A stretch of DNA of 36,709 nt, from NCBI GenBank assembly GCA_910585665.1, contig CAJUFI010000048.1:1-36709 (forward strand). The letters are read 5' to 3'. The stretch comes from an uncultured Acetatifactor sp. GTDB lineage: Bacteria; Bacillota; Clostridia; Lachnospirales; Lachnospiraceae. The translations under genes and the position numbers were made by a program. Under the pieces are notes generated by a model. The model was given only the letters and a program-made list of their open reading frames with translations, ran no database searches and was not told where the DNA came from. This document shows positions 7,791 through 16,032 of the stretch, in pieces. How positions within the stretch are numbered: position 1 is the stretch's first letter; each line of letters starts with the position of its first letter.

Positions 7791-8825
7791 TCATCCCCTG
7801 GCCTCCGCCAAAGCCATCCTCAGGATCTCCTCGCACAGCTGCCCAAAGTCCATGCCCGCCGCAACCGCCTCCTGGGGCAGCAGCGAAGTAGGCGTCATCC
7901 CGGGCAGGGTATTGGCCTCCAGGCAATAGATTTCCCCCTGAGCGCTCATGACGAAGTCCATGCGGGCATAGCTCCGCAGCCGCAGCACCCGGAACACCTG
8001 CTCCGCGATTCCCTGCATCCTCAGGGCCTGTTCCCGGGGGACCTGAGCCGGGCAGGTCTCCACGGTAGTGCCCGCCTGGTACTTGTTCCGATAATCATAG
8101 AAGCCCTCCTTGGGCGCCATCTCTATCACGGGAAGGGCCTTTCCGTTCATGACCCCCACGGAGAATTCCCTGCCTTTGATATACTGCTCCACGATCACCT
8201 CGTCGCCGTACCGGAACGCCTCATCCTTCGCTTCCGCATATTCCAGGTCATCCCGGGCGATGCGCACCCCTATGCTGGAACCGCCGCAGCATGCCTTCAC
8301 GATGCAGGGATAGGGAATCCTGCGCTCCTCCACATCCCCCTTCCTCAGGCGGATGCCGGCAGGAGCGGGCACACCGTAGGCCGCAAAAAGGTCCTTGGTG
8401 ATCCCCTTGTCCATAGCCAGGCAGGAACCCGTGCAGTCCGCCCCCGTATAAGGAATCCCCATCAGTTCAAAGCAGGCCTGAATCCTGCCGTCCTCGCCGT
8501 TGGCCCCGTGCAGCGCCAGAAAGACGCAGTCCGCCCTCTGGCAGATGTCCAGCACCTGAGGTCCGAAGAACCCTTTCCCGCCGTCCTTCCGCAAAGCCCT
8601 GACCACCTCCAGATCCGGATTCTCCTCCCCGATGGCGCCGACCTGCGCCGCCCAGTCCGTCTCCTTTTCAAAAATCCCTTCCGCGTCCCCCTCGCAGCCC
8701 AGGTACACATCCAGAAGGATGGCCTGATGCCCATTTTTCTTCAATGCCCTGTAGATCATGCCGCCAGAACTCAGAGAGACATCCCTCTCCGAGCTGATGC
8801 CTCCCGCCAAAACCACAATCTTCAT
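7791..8825 (-). CDS. ddl: D-alanine--D-alanine ligase
   Basis: This ATP-grasp ligase joins two D-alanines for peptidoglycan. The protein has 344 residues. Glu13 (G-G-I-S-S-E-R), L-H-G-A-N-G-E-D-G near residue 100, the G-G-S-S-I-G-V phosphate loop and an ω-loop reading F-Y-D-Y-R-N-K-Y are all visible. The Tyr in the ω-loop is typical of D-Ala-D-Ala ligases rather than D-Ala-D-lactate or D-Ala-D-serine enzymes, so this is not a resistance ligase. The loop before G-S-S-I-G-V has lost the usual Pro (V-K-A-C-C instead of V-K-P). It is first in the ddl-murF unit, behind a good promoter at 8956-8984. A second ddl elsewhere in the genome is possible. Confidence 0.93.
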   Translation of the reverse strand: MKIVVLAGGISSERDVSLSSGGMIYRALKKNGHQAILLDVYLGCEGDAEGIFEKETDWAAQVGAIGEENPDLEVVRALRKDGGKGFFGPQVLDICQRADCVFLALHGANGEDGRIQACFELMGIPYTGADCTGSCLAMDKGITKDLFAAYGVPAPAGIRLRKGDVEERRIPYPCIVKACCGGSSIGVRIARDDLEYAEAKDEAFRYGDEVIVEQYIKGREFSVGVMNGKALPVIEMAPKEGFYDYRNKYQAGTTVETCPAQVPREQALRMQGIAEQVFRVLRLRSYARMDFVMSAQGEIYCLEANTLPGMTPTSLLPQEAVAAGMDFGQLCEEILRMALAEARG

Positions 8826-8955
8826 GCAAAGCCCAGCCTTTCTCTCCCCTGCCGTCCGCCGCGCTTTTCAGCAGGCGGCAGCCATTCTATTGAAACTTAT
8901 TCCCGCCGTGTCAAATGTGTGCCAGTCCATATGTATCTGCTTCCGGACTTTCTCC

Positions 8956-8984
8956 ATTATACTAAGGTTGGAAGATATCCGCAA
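8956..8984 (-). promoter_or_regulatory. Predicted σA promoter of ddl-murF
   Basis: The minus strand reads TTGCGG (8979-8984), 17 bases, then a perfect TATAAT (8956-8961). The leader to the ddl ATG would be about 125 bases. A weaker second candidate, TTGACA followed by TAGAAT at 19 bases, lies further downstream in the same leader. Confidence 0.7.
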
Positions 8985-9056
8985 GAGCGAAAGTGCGGGG
9001 CGGAAAGACCGGAAGGGGACGGAAGGGCAAGCAGACAGAACACGGCCAAAAGAGCC

Positions 9057-9095
9057 GCCGGAAAACGGCCGCATGCGCAGGTGCCCTTTTCCGGC
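9057..9095 (-). terminator. Stem-loop downstream of the amidohydrolase gene, possible terminator
   Basis: A perfect 9-bp inverted repeat (GCCGGAAAA with TTTTCCGGC) has a 21-base loop. On the minus strand it is followed by GGCTCTTTTGG, only a short T tract. It lies 25 bases past the stop at 9120, where a terminator is expected, but the tail is weak. Confidence 0.45.
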
Positions 9096-9119
9096 AGCCC
9101 CCTTGTCTCATCGCCCTCA

Positions 9120-10286
9120 CTATCCGGCCTCATAGACCACCTGCCCGTCAATGATCGTATACAACGTCTCCGAGAACACCTCCATGGGGTTCCCGGTGAA
9201 AATCGCGATGTCCGCGTCCTTCCCAGGCTCCAGGCTCCCCACCCGGTTCCCCACGCCGCAGATTACAGCCGGGTGAATCGTGATGGCCTTATACCCCTCC
9301 TCCAGGGCCAGGCCGGACTTCACCGCCAGCCCCGCGCACAGGGGAAGGGATTGGATCAGCGACACCGGATGGTCTGTTGTAATAGCCGTCATGACGCCTT
9401 TCCGGTTCAGGACGCCCACCGTCTTGAAAGCCATGTTCTGCACCTCAATCTTGGACCGGCTGGCCAGGTCAGGCCCCACGATGGCCGGGAACCCTTCCGC
9501 CGCCAGCTCCTCCGCGATCAGATGCCCCTCCGAGCAGTGGTCCAGGGTCATCTTCAGCCCGAACTCCCTGGCAATCCTGATCGCCGTAAAAATGTCATCC
9601 ACCCGGTGCACATGGGCTTTCAGGGGAATCTCCCGGCGCAGCACGGGAAGCCAGCACTCCATGGTGAAATCCTCCTGGAAGTCATCTCCGTCTTCTTCCG
9701 CCTTTTTCTTCCTGGCTTGATAGGCGGAGGCCTTCTGCAGCTCTTCCCGCAGCATGGCGGCGATGGCCATCCTGGTGGAGGGGCTTTTCCCCTGGCCGGA
9801 GTAATTGACCTTGGGATTCTCTCCGAAAGCAACCTTCATGGCCGCAGGCGCTTTCACGATGAGGTCGTCCACCCGCCTGCCCCTGGTCTTCAGGAAGGCG
9901 AACTGGCCCCCTGCCACATTGGCGCTGCCCGGCCCGATCATGGCCGAGGTGATGCCGGCCCTGACCGCGTCGTCGAAAGCGGCGTCCATGGTGTTGATGG
10001 CATCGATGGCCCGCAGATAGGGGGTCATGGGGGCCACCGTCTCATTGCAGTCGTCCCCCTCCATGCCCTTCTTCTCCTCCGTGATGCCCATGTGGCAGTG
10101 GGCCTCTATGATGCCGGGCATGATCAGGCCGTCCCTGACTTCTATGACCCGTTCGCAAGGAGCGGGATGAAACGCCACTTCATCCCGCTTTCCGATTTCC
10201 GCTATTTTGCCGTCCCGGATGCGGATGCACCCGTCCCGGATGTCCGCCCCGGCCATTGTCTTGATCAATCCGCCGATGATATACAT
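9120..10286 (-). CDS. Amidohydrolase of the imidazolonepropionase-like group
   Basis: The protein has 388 residues. A split β-sandwich plus metal-dependent TIM barrel is indicated by P-G-I-I-E-A-H-C-H-M-G (H63, H65), H-V-H-R near 223, D-H-C-S-E-G-H near 245 and T-T-D-H-P-V-S near 306, followed by the typical C-terminal G-S-L-E-P-G-K-D-A-D. These are the metal ligands of the amidohydrolase superfamily. Such proteins hydrolyse cyclic amides or act as dipeptidases; the true substrate cannot be told. The ATG has AGAGGT about 8 bases upstream. It begins 13 bases after the stop of the M23-like gene, so the two form a likely operon. Confidence 0.88.
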   Translation of the reverse strand: MYIIGGLIKTMAGADIRDGCIRIRDGKIAEIGKRDEVAFHPAPCERVIEVRDGLIMPGIIEAHCHMGITEEKKGMEGDDCNETVAPMTPYLRAIDAINTMDAAFDDAVRAGITSAMIGPGSANVAGGQFAFLKTRGRRVDDLIVKAPAAMKVAFGENPKVNYSGQGKSPSTRMAIAAMLREELQKASAYQARKKKAEEDGDDFQEDFTMECWLPVLRREIPLKAHVHRVDDIFTAIRIAREFGLKMTLDHCSEGHLIAEELAAEGFPAIVGPDLASRSKIEVQNMAFKTVGVLNRKGVMTAITTDHPVSLIQSLPLCAGLAVKSGLALEEGYKAITIHPAVICGVGNRVGSLEPGKDADIAIFTGNPMEVFSETLYTIIDGQVVYEAG

Positions 10287-10299
10287 GTTTTTTACCTCT

Positions 10300-11322
10300 T
10301 TAGCGCAGCAGCCCTTCCGGATCCACCGGCACGCCGTTCATGGTAAGCTTCAGGTACAGATTGCTCCCCTCCACGCTGAAGTATTTCGTGGGCGCGGCTA
10401 TGAAAGCGATGATTTCGCCGGACTCCACATAGCTGCCCTCTGTCACGCGGACCTCCTCCAGCTGGCCGTAAGTAATCTGATAGCCGTCCCCGAGCTCCAC
10501 GGTGATGGCCTTTCCAATCTCCTCATTCTCGAAAACGGAGATGACCCTGCCGTCCGCGCAGGCGCTGACGGCCGCGCCTGTCTCAGCGGCTATCATCAGG
10601 GCCGGATTGTACTTGAACTGGTCCAGGGTAGAGAAATAGACGCTGCTGTCCATGCTGAACGGAATCAGCACCTCGCCGCTCACCGGACGCAGCAGCCCGT
10701 CGCTCTCCGCGAAATGCAGCGTCTGTGCCTCCACTTCATTGCTGCCAGCGCTGTCCACGGCACCCGCGTCGGCTGCCTCATTCCCAGCGGCGGCGCTGTC
10801 CGCGTTCTCCGCCTCCTGCTGCGGCTCCTCCGTGGCATCGGCGGAGGCCTGTGCCCCATCCTCGGTCTGTGTCCCGGCCTCCGCCTTCCGGCCCTGCGCC
10901 GACGCTTCGGCAACAGGCTTCCCATCAGCCTCCTCCCGGCCTGCGGCCGAACCCTCAGGCGCCTCTTCCAGCTCCCTGTCCGTCAGGCCGGGGATCGTCA
11001 CCGTTCCGGAGCCCACCTCCATGGGCAGATAGTCCAAATCGTCCTCCAGATTGTCGGCCTCATCCGTGGCATTGCCCGCCACCTGGTCCTCCGGCGCGTC
11101 CTCTTTCTCCTGAGACTGCACGTTTTGGGCGATTTCCTCGTATTTGTCCTCCACGCTGTCCTCCAGCGCCGTGAAGTCAAGCGTGTACCCGTCGTCCTGC
11201 TCCGCCTCCTGATTGGACTTCATATAGATTCCCGTCATGGTCAGTGCCGAGAGCACGAACACGGACGAGGCAATCATGATGATCCTTTCCTTCTTCGTGT
11301 TGTTCCTTCTGTTTTTTCTCAT
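10300..11322 (-). CDS. Membrane-anchored M23/LytM-like protein, probably catalytically dead
   Basis: The protein has 340 residues from the ATG at 11322, which follows an AAGGGAAGG stretch; an upstream ATG at 11373 is less likely. A basic N-terminus precedes one membrane segment (about 14-36). A long acidic Ala/Glu-rich linker follows, then a C-terminal LytM-type domain (about 215-340). The fold signatures G-E-V-L-I-P-F, A-D-G-R-V and V-D-P-E-G-L-L are present. The zinc ligands are not: the H-x3-D position reads Y-N-P-A-L-M-I and the final H-x-H reads N-L-Y-L-K-L. In this it resembles Bacillus SpoIIQ, a degenerate LytM scaffold at the engulfed forespore. That role is a guess from architecture. 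Confidence 0.78.
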   Translation of the reverse strand: MRKNRRNNTKKERIIMIASSVFVLSALTMTGIYMKSNQEAEQDDGYTLDFTALEDSVEDKYEEIAQNVQSQEKEDAPEDQVAGNATDEADNLEDDLDYLPMEVGSGTVTIPGLTDRELEEAPEGSAAGREEADGKPVAEASAQGRKAEAGTQTEDGAQASADATEEPQQEAENADSAAAGNEAADAGAVDSAGSNEVEAQTLHFAESDGLLRPVSGEVLIPFSMDSSVYFSTLDQFKYNPALMIAAETGAAVSACADGRVISVFENEEIGKAITVELGDGYQITYGQLEEVRVTEGSYVESGEIIAFIAAPTKYFSVEGSNLYLKLTMNGVPVDPEGLLR

Positions 11323-11441
11323 AGCTGCCTTCCCTTCCTTCTTCATTCTGCCTAACTCATATTGATGAACCAAATATCCCAGAATCTGTGATATTCACTT
11401 TCTCGCTAACAGTTTGCCCTGTAGGAAAAGAATTATGCATG

Positions 11442-11479
11442 AAAAAAGGACAGCTTATTTCCTGAAAAATAAACTGTCC
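11442..11479 (-). terminator. Rho-independent terminator after the EF-hand gene
   Basis: GGACAG with CTGTCC (11448-11453 and 11474-11479), extended by TTATTT/AAATAA pairing, forms the stem. On the minus strand it is followed by six T residues (11442-11447). It lies 33 bases past the stop at 11512. Confidence 0.85.
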
Positions 11480-11511
11480 CGAAACCTTTCGTCAAGAACC
11501 ACGCATCGGCG

Positions 11512-12672
11512 TCACGCCTTCGCCTCGTACTTCGCCACGTCCACATGCTGCACGGTCCCCACATTGCCGTTCTCATATAAAAACACGCCGCTGTTGCGGA
11601 TCGCGCCCTGGGTCTGCCCCGCCTGGCCCTTCAGGGTGAAGTCCGTGGCCGCGTTCTGCAGGCAGATAGCGCCTACGCCCTTGTCCGCAAGCCTGTAGAG
11701 CACATCATTGCCCTCCTCGTCCTTGCACCAGATCTTCAGCTTATCCCAGATGGCATCGTTCTCGTCGATCCATCCGTTGCCGTCCTCGTCGTAGGCCGCC
11801 AGGTCCGCGAAGCCGTTGCCGCTGGCGGTGCCAAAGAGCTCGCTGCCGTCATTTATCTTACCGTCCCCGTTCTTGTCCAGGGCCAGATAGGCGCTTCCCG
11901 GGCCCAGCTGGGATATCTCGTCCATCTCCCCGTCCGCGTCTATGTCGAAATAGAACGTCTGGTCGGAAAGGGAGGCGATGTCCGTGTCCAGGTTGATGAC
12001 CAACGGGTCGCACATGGTAAAGCCCATCTGCAGGCTCTCCTGGAAGCTTTGCTGGAACCTGCGGCTCATGCCCACGTTGACATTGAAATCAATCTCCCTG
12101 CCGTCGGAGGTGCGCACCTTGCCCACCGTGGAAAAAGAGGTGTCCTCGGCCTCGATCTGGATGGTCTGTTTGACATAGGTCAGCGCCTTCATGTTCACCG
12201 TAAAGGTGCCCGTGTCCACGCTCTGCTGCCCCTTCTGGGCCGATGCCTGGAGAGCGCCGCCCCCGTTCTGGGCAGAACCATTGGCGGGAATGCCTTTGTT
12301 CTGCCGCCACTGGTTCAGCCGGTTCCTCCTGGCATTGAATAAAATATCGAATATATAGCGGACGGTGGTCTGGCGGATGTTGGCCAGCGTCTCGCTGGCG
12401 GCGCTTCTGACCGTCCTGTTGAAGCCCGCCTGCAGACGGACCTGCCAGTCCTGAAGGGCCGCCGCCTGCTGCGCAGCGCCCTCCGGGTCCGCGGATTTCC
12501 CGGCATCCTCCCCGGCGTCCTGCGCGCCGCCCTCCACGGCAGCGTCCAGGGCAGCCCCTCCCCCTGTCAGTTCGCCCCTCACGTTGAGCACGGTAAAACG
12601 CCTCATGGAGACGGACGCTGCCCTGTAGCTCCTGGCAGACTCCATCGCCATTGTACTGGAATCAATCTTCAA
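11512..12672 (-). CDS. EF-hand calcium-binding protein of unknown role
   Basis: The protein has about 386 residues. The C-terminal half carries calcium-binding loops: D-I-D-A-D-G-E-M-D-E, L-D-K-N-G-D-G-K-I-N-D followed by G-S-E-L-F-G, and Y-D-E-D-G-N-G-W-I-D-E-N-D. This dockerin/EF-hand pattern, with G-S-E-L-F-G between loops, is a known bacterial family. The N-terminal part is Ala/Gln-rich, with a helical stretch around residues 95-120. No signal peptide or membrane segment is visible. Start: TTG at 12672 follows AAAGGAG by 11 bases and yields K-I-D-S-S-T; an ATG at 12702 is possible but has a poor site. It is a single gene with its own terminator. Function unknown. Confidence 0.75.
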   Translation of the reverse strand: MKIDSSTMAMESARSYRAASVSMRRFTVLNVRGELTGGGAALDAAVEGGAQDAGEDAGKSADPEGAAQQAAALQDWQVRLQAGFNRTVRSAASETLANIRQTTVRYIFDILFNARRNRLNQWRQNKGIPANGSAQNGGGALQASAQKGQQSVDTGTFTVNMKALTYVKQTIQIEAEDTSFSTVGKVRTSDGREIDFNVNVGMSRRFQQSFQESLQMGFTMCDPLVINLDTDIASLSDQTFYFDIDADGEMDEISQLGPGSAYLALDKNGDGKINDGSELFGTASGNGFADLAAYDEDGNGWIDENDAIWDKLKIWCKDEEGNDVLYRLADKGVGAICLQNAATDFTLKGQAGQTQGAIRNSGVFLYENGNVGTVQHVDVAKYEAKA

Positions 12673-12838
12673 TCCTTCCCTCACTCCTTTATGTCCACCC
12701 ATCCTGCGGTCCTGCGTCCTCCCACCTTCCCTGGTGCCGATCGCGCCCTCCCGCCGGACTTTTTATGGCTTCCATCCTGTCCCCCCGGACGCGCCCTCTT
12801 CCCGGCGCGCCGCCGCCCGGCTTCTTCCGGCGCGGCAT

Positions 12839-12885
12839 AAAAAAATGGCATTTAGACAGGGAACTCCTTTCCCTGCGTAAATACC
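12839..12885 (-). terminator. Rho-independent terminator after the SseB-domain gene
   Basis: A 17-bp stem (12847-12863 with 12869-12885, three non-Watson-Crick positions) and 5-base loop are followed on the minus strand by seven T residues (12839-12845). Confidence 0.88.
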
Positions 12886-12980
12886 ATCCGTGGTGTCCAT
12901 ATATAATCTGTACTTGGAGCAGTCGGCCTAACTGCTTTCCTGTACTCATTATATCGACATAAAACAGGCTTTCTTTAGCC

Positions 12981-13472
12981 TTATTTCTTCTGTTTTTCCG
13001 CCATGCGCTGCATCTGGGCCGCCCTGGCGGACATCATCCCGGCCAGCATCTCCCTGGGCACCAGGATGTTCGCCCCCATGGGATTGATCACTATCCCCAG
13101 CGCCGGGCACAGGCCGCCCTTGGGATCCCTGCGCAGTATCATGGCCGCGAACTCCTCTATCTTCATGGCGAAGGTGGGAAGCTCCTTGTTCTTCTCCTTC
13201 CATTTGCCGTACTCGGCAGCATCCGTGAAGGCCATGAAGAATTTCGCGCCGTCCGGCGAATTGATCATGGGGAACTGTACCTTGCTGCCGGGCGCTATGG
13301 CCAGCTTCCCGTCGGCCTCCTGGGGGGCCGGTTCTATAATGGCAGGGGACAGAAACTCCGCCTTGGCCAGCTCTCCCATGAACATATTCCGGTGCGCCGG
13401 CGTGTCCTCCGCCTTCATCAGCTCTATGGATCCCATCAACAATGGGTTGGATACAGGTTTATTAAATTCCAT
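12981..13472 (-). CDS. SseB N-terminal domain protein
   Basis: The protein has 163 residues with no signal peptide. It matches the SseB-like layout: an N-terminal helix, F-P-M-I-N near residue 68, F-F-M-A-F-T-D-x2-E-Y-x-K-W near 78-90, and a C-terminal G-I-V-I-N-P-x-G-x-N-I-L-V-P strand pair followed by a Met/Gln-rich helix. SseB in E. coli was named for enhanced serine sensitivity. In Gram-positives the domain is common but its biochemical role is not known. AAAAGGAG lies just before the ATG. It is monocistronic, with a strong terminator. A TATAAT at 12948-12953 downstream lacks a good -35. Confidence 0.82.
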   Translation of the reverse strand: MEFNKPVSNPLLMGSIELMKAEDTPAHRNMFMGELAKAEFLSPAIIEPAPQEADGKLAIAPGSKVQFPMINSPDGAKFFMAFTDAAEYGKWKEKNKELPTFAMKIEEFAAMILRRDPKGGLCPALGIVINPMGANILVPREMLAGMMSARAAQMQRMAEKQKK

Positions 13473-13818
13473 GTTCTCTCCTTTTCCTGTGCGTGGTCTT
13501 TCAATGCTTTTTTCATTATAGCCAGTAAAATCCGTTTACGCAACACTATTTTCAGTTTCTCACAAAAAATCCGTTAGCCCGCCCCAAAAGATAGCGGAAT
13601 CGTATGAAAAAAACAGCAAAAATCACCTATCATTTTCGCTCCTTTTCCATGTATTATAATATCATAATTATGGACAGTGCATAAAAATCTGCGCTATTCC
13701 GTAACAGAATCAGTTGTATTTACCATAATTTCTGCCCCGCAGCATTCCCCCATACAGGGAGAATCCACGAAATCGGGAAGTCAGTTTGAGCAGTAATCTG
13801 CCGAAAGGAGAATAAAAT
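13473..13818. other. 346-base divergent intergenic region
   Basis: This AT-rich region separates the SseB gene (minus) from the sugar isomerase-like gene (plus). It contains TATAAT at 13655-13660 with only a weak -35 (TTTTCG) and an AT-rich palindromic stretch around it. A strong AAAGGAG ribosome binding site ends 9 bases before the ATG at 13819. I see no protein or RNA gene here. Confidence 0.5.
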
Positions 13819-14622
13819 ATGAAAAAACATCTTATTGCGCTGCAGGTCTACTCCGTGCGCGATGTAGCCGAGAAGGATTTCGCCGGCACCGTGCGCAAAG
13901 TGAAGGAAATGGGCTATGACGGCGTGGAGCTGGCCGGAACTTATGGCATGACCGCGGTGGAGATCAAGAAAATCCTGGACGAGACAGGCCTGGAGCTGGT
14001 AAGCGCCCATGTGCCCATGAACCAGCTGGAGGATGATGCCGTCCTGGACGATTTCGCCGCCACCGGCATGAAGTACATCGCCATCCCCTGGTTCGACGAA
14101 CCGGGGAACCAGGAGGAGCTGGCAGCCACTGTCGAACGCATCCGCAAGGTAGGCGAGCGCTGCAAGGCCCGCGGGATGCAGCTATTGTACCACAACCACG
14201 ACTTCGAATTCAAGAAGATCGGCGACAAGTACATACTGGACAGCTACTATTCCGAAATCCCCTCCGATCTGCTGCAGACCGAGCTGGACGTGTGCTGGGT
14301 CAACGTAGGCGGCGAGAAGCCTCCCGTGTACATCCGCAAGTATTCCGGCCGGGCGCCCATCGTCCATCTGAAGGACTTCGCGGGCCAGAAGAGCAAGAAT
14401 ATGTACGGCCTGATCGGCGGCGAGGAGAAGAAGGAAGACCCCTCGGGCAAATTCGAGTTCCGCCCCGTAGGCTACGGGCTCCAGGACGTGCCCTCCATCG
14501 TGGCCGCCGCTGACGAAGCGGGCAGCGAATGGTTCGTGGTGGAGCAGGACGGCCCCAGCATGAACCGCACCTCCATGGAATGCGCCGAGATGAGCATCCG
14601 CTACCTGAAATCCTTCCTGTAG
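13819..14622 (+). CDS. Sugar phosphate isomerase/epimerase (xylose isomerase-like TIM barrel)
   Basis: The protein has 267 residues. It starts A-L-Q-V-Y-S-V-R-D and continues with the family pattern G-Y-D-G-V-E-L-A-G near 32-40, S-A-H-V near 62, L-Y-H-N-H-D-F-E-F near 118-126, H-L-K-D near 178 and V-V-E-Q-D near 240. These are the barrel strands carrying the metal ligands of IolE/hydroxypyruvate isomerase-type enzymes. Such enzymes isomerise, epimerise or dehydrate sugars or cyclitols. The substrate is not readable. The downstream neighbour is a Gfo/Idh/MocA oxidoreductase, a pairing common in inositol and rare-sugar catabolism. AAAGGAG precedes the ATG. No transporter gene is adjacent. Confidence 0.9.
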   Translation: MKKHLIALQVYSVRDVAEKDFAGTVRKVKEMGYDGVELAGTYGMTAVEIKKILDETGLELVSAHVPMNQLEDDAVLDDFAATGMKYIAIPWFDEPGNQEELAATVERIRKVGERCKARGMQLLYHNHDFEFKKIGDKYILDSYYSEIPSDLLQTELDVCWVNVGGEKPPVYIRKYSGRAPIVHLKDFAGQKSKNMYGLIGGEEKKEDPSGKFEFRPVGYGLQDVPSIVAAADEAGSEWFVVEQDGPSMNRTSMECAEMSIRYLKSFL

Positions 14623-14759
14623 GAGCGGATTCCCATTCCGCCGGCGAAGAATATCCACCGGATACCTGTCAATGGGAAACCGGAACGGTCCCGCTGCAAA
14701 AGCGCCCAGAGCCGTCAGCCCCGACTGCAATTTGACAAAAGTCTAATTTAAAACAGTAT

Positions 14760-14788
14760 CTGCCATGCCTAAGTATCAGGCAGGGCAG
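14760..14788 (+). promoter_or_regulatory. Inverted repeat upstream of the oxidoreductase gene
   Basis: An 11-bp inverted repeat with one mismatch (CTGCCATGCCT and AGGCAGGGCAG) has a 7-base loop. It lies 28 bases before the ATG and downstream of a perfect TTGACA (14732-14737) whose -10 is poor. It could be a repressor operator or a leader stem-loop. Confidence 0.4.
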
Positions 14789-14816
14789 ATGCGGAACTGG
14801 AATAGGAGGAAATAAA

Positions 14817-15971
14817 ATGTCAGAAGATAATGTTTTAGACCGTTTTGCGAATATTTATGATGAAAAACCAGAAATCGACACTACGAAAAGGATAAAAGTC
14901 GGCATCATCGGCACCGGCTGGATCGCCGAGGAGCACGCCAAATGCTATAAGAAGATGCCCGACGTAGACCTGGTGGCCGCTGCGGACCTGGTTCCCGGCA
15001 AGGCCGAGAAGTTCTGCAAGACCCACGGGCTGGAGGGCGTGCGCTGCTATGAGAGCGGCCATGCCATGCTGGAGGCCGAGGAGCTGGACGCAGTCAGCAT
15101 CTGTACCTACAACTGCCAGCACGCCCCCTGCACCATCGACGCGCTGGAGCACGGCGTCCATGTGATGCTGGAGAAGCCCTTCACCGTCACCGTGGACGAG
15201 GCCGTGGAGGTCATGCGGGCCGAGAAAAAGAGCGGCAAGATCCTCACCATCGGCTTCCAGCCCAGGATGAGCGTGAACATGAAGCGCATCAAGCAGATCG
15301 TGGATTCCGGCGAACTGGGCAAGATTTATTACATCCAGTCCGGCGGCGGACGCCGGGTGGGCATCCCCACCCCCTACGGCACCACCTTCATCGACAAGGA
15401 GACCGGCGGCATCGGCGCTATGGGCGACATCGGCTGCTACTCCCTGGACATGCTGCTGAACGCCGTGGGCTATCCCAAGCCCCTGACTGTCACCGGCTAT
15501 ACCTGTGACTTCTTCGGCAAGGATCCTAACTACTATCCCGGCCACCCGGAATATGCCGATGTCTTCGGCGTGGACGACTTCGCAGCTGGGTTCGTGCGCC
15601 TGGAGGGCGGCATCATACTGGACTTCCGCATCTCCTGGGCCATGCACATGGACACCATGGGCGATGCCATTATCTTGGGCACCAAGGGCGGGCTGAAGAT
15701 TCCTTCCACCGAATGCTGGAACGGAGACTTCGACAAGCCCCTGAAGATCTACAAGACCATCGCCGGCAAGCCTACCTGCACGGAGATCCCTTTGGATGAC
15801 AGCGGCAATCTGTTCTTCGAGAAGCTCCGCTCCTTCGTGACCGCAGTGAAGGAAGGCGGCACCGCCACCATCCCTACCAGCGAGATCATTTACAACCAGG
15901 CCATCATCGACGGTATCGTCAAGTCCAATGCCGTCGGTCATGAGATTGCAATCGAGATTCCTGAAATCTAA
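14817..15971 (+). CDS. Gfo/Idh/MocA family oxidoreductase
   Basis: This NAD(P)-dependent sugar or cyclitol dehydrogenase has 384 residues. The Rossmann fingerprint is G-I-I-G-T-G-W-I-A near 29-37. E-K-P-F-T follows near 120 and carries the conserved Lys. The C-terminal α/β domain has G-A-M-G-D-I-G-C-Y near 198-206, containing the catalytic-region Asp. An N-terminal extension of about 25 residues precedes the Rossmann fold. AGGAGG sits 8 bases before the ATG. The gene lies 194 bases after the isomerase-like gene with its own TTGACA element and an inverted repeat between, so it may be separately regulated. The exact substrate is unknown. Confidence 0.92.
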   Translation: MSEDNVLDRFANIYDEKPEIDTTKRIKVGIIGTGWIAEEHAKCYKKMPDVDLVAAADLVPGKAEKFCKTHGLEGVRCYESGHAMLEAEELDAVSICTYNCQHAPCTIDALEHGVHVMLEKPFTVTVDEAVEVMRAEKKSGKILTIGFQPRMSVNMKRIKQIVDSGELGKIYYIQSGGGRRVGIPTPYGTTFIDKETGGIGAMGDIGCYSLDMLLNAVGYPKPLTVTGYTCDFFGKDPNYYPGHPEYADVFGVDDFAAGFVRLEGGIILDFRISWAMHMDTMGDAIILGTKGGLKIPSTECWNGDFDKPLKIYKTIAGKPTCTEIPLDDSGNLFFEKLRSFVTAVKEGGTATIPTSEIIYNQAIIDGIVKSNAVGHEIAIEIPEI

Positions 15972-15984
15972 GCATTTTTAAGAC

Positions 15985-16032
15985 AGGGCTGTCGCATCAA
16001 GGGTTTCCTATCCCTTTTATTGCGGCAGTCCT
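15985..16032 (+). terminator. Stem-loop after the oxidoreductase gene, probable terminator
   Basis: A 12-bp stem (15985-15996 with 16021-16032, two G-T pairs) encloses a second short stem, AAGGG with CCCTT. It starts 14 bases past the stop at 15971. The following bases are not T-rich, so termination efficiency is doubtful. Confidence 0.45.

Noticed and set aside
4164..8825. Acquired vancomycin-resistance cluster
   Set aside because: The ligase has the Tyr of D-Ala-D-Ala ligases, and no vanH, vanX, vanY or serine racemase gene is present.
6207..10346. A plus-strand open frame of more than 1300 codons across the murF-ddl-amidohydrolase region
   Set aside because: It lies antisense to three genes with clear catalytic motifs, is rich in His/Arg/Gln/Pro as typical of GC-rich shadow frames, and has no domain signal.
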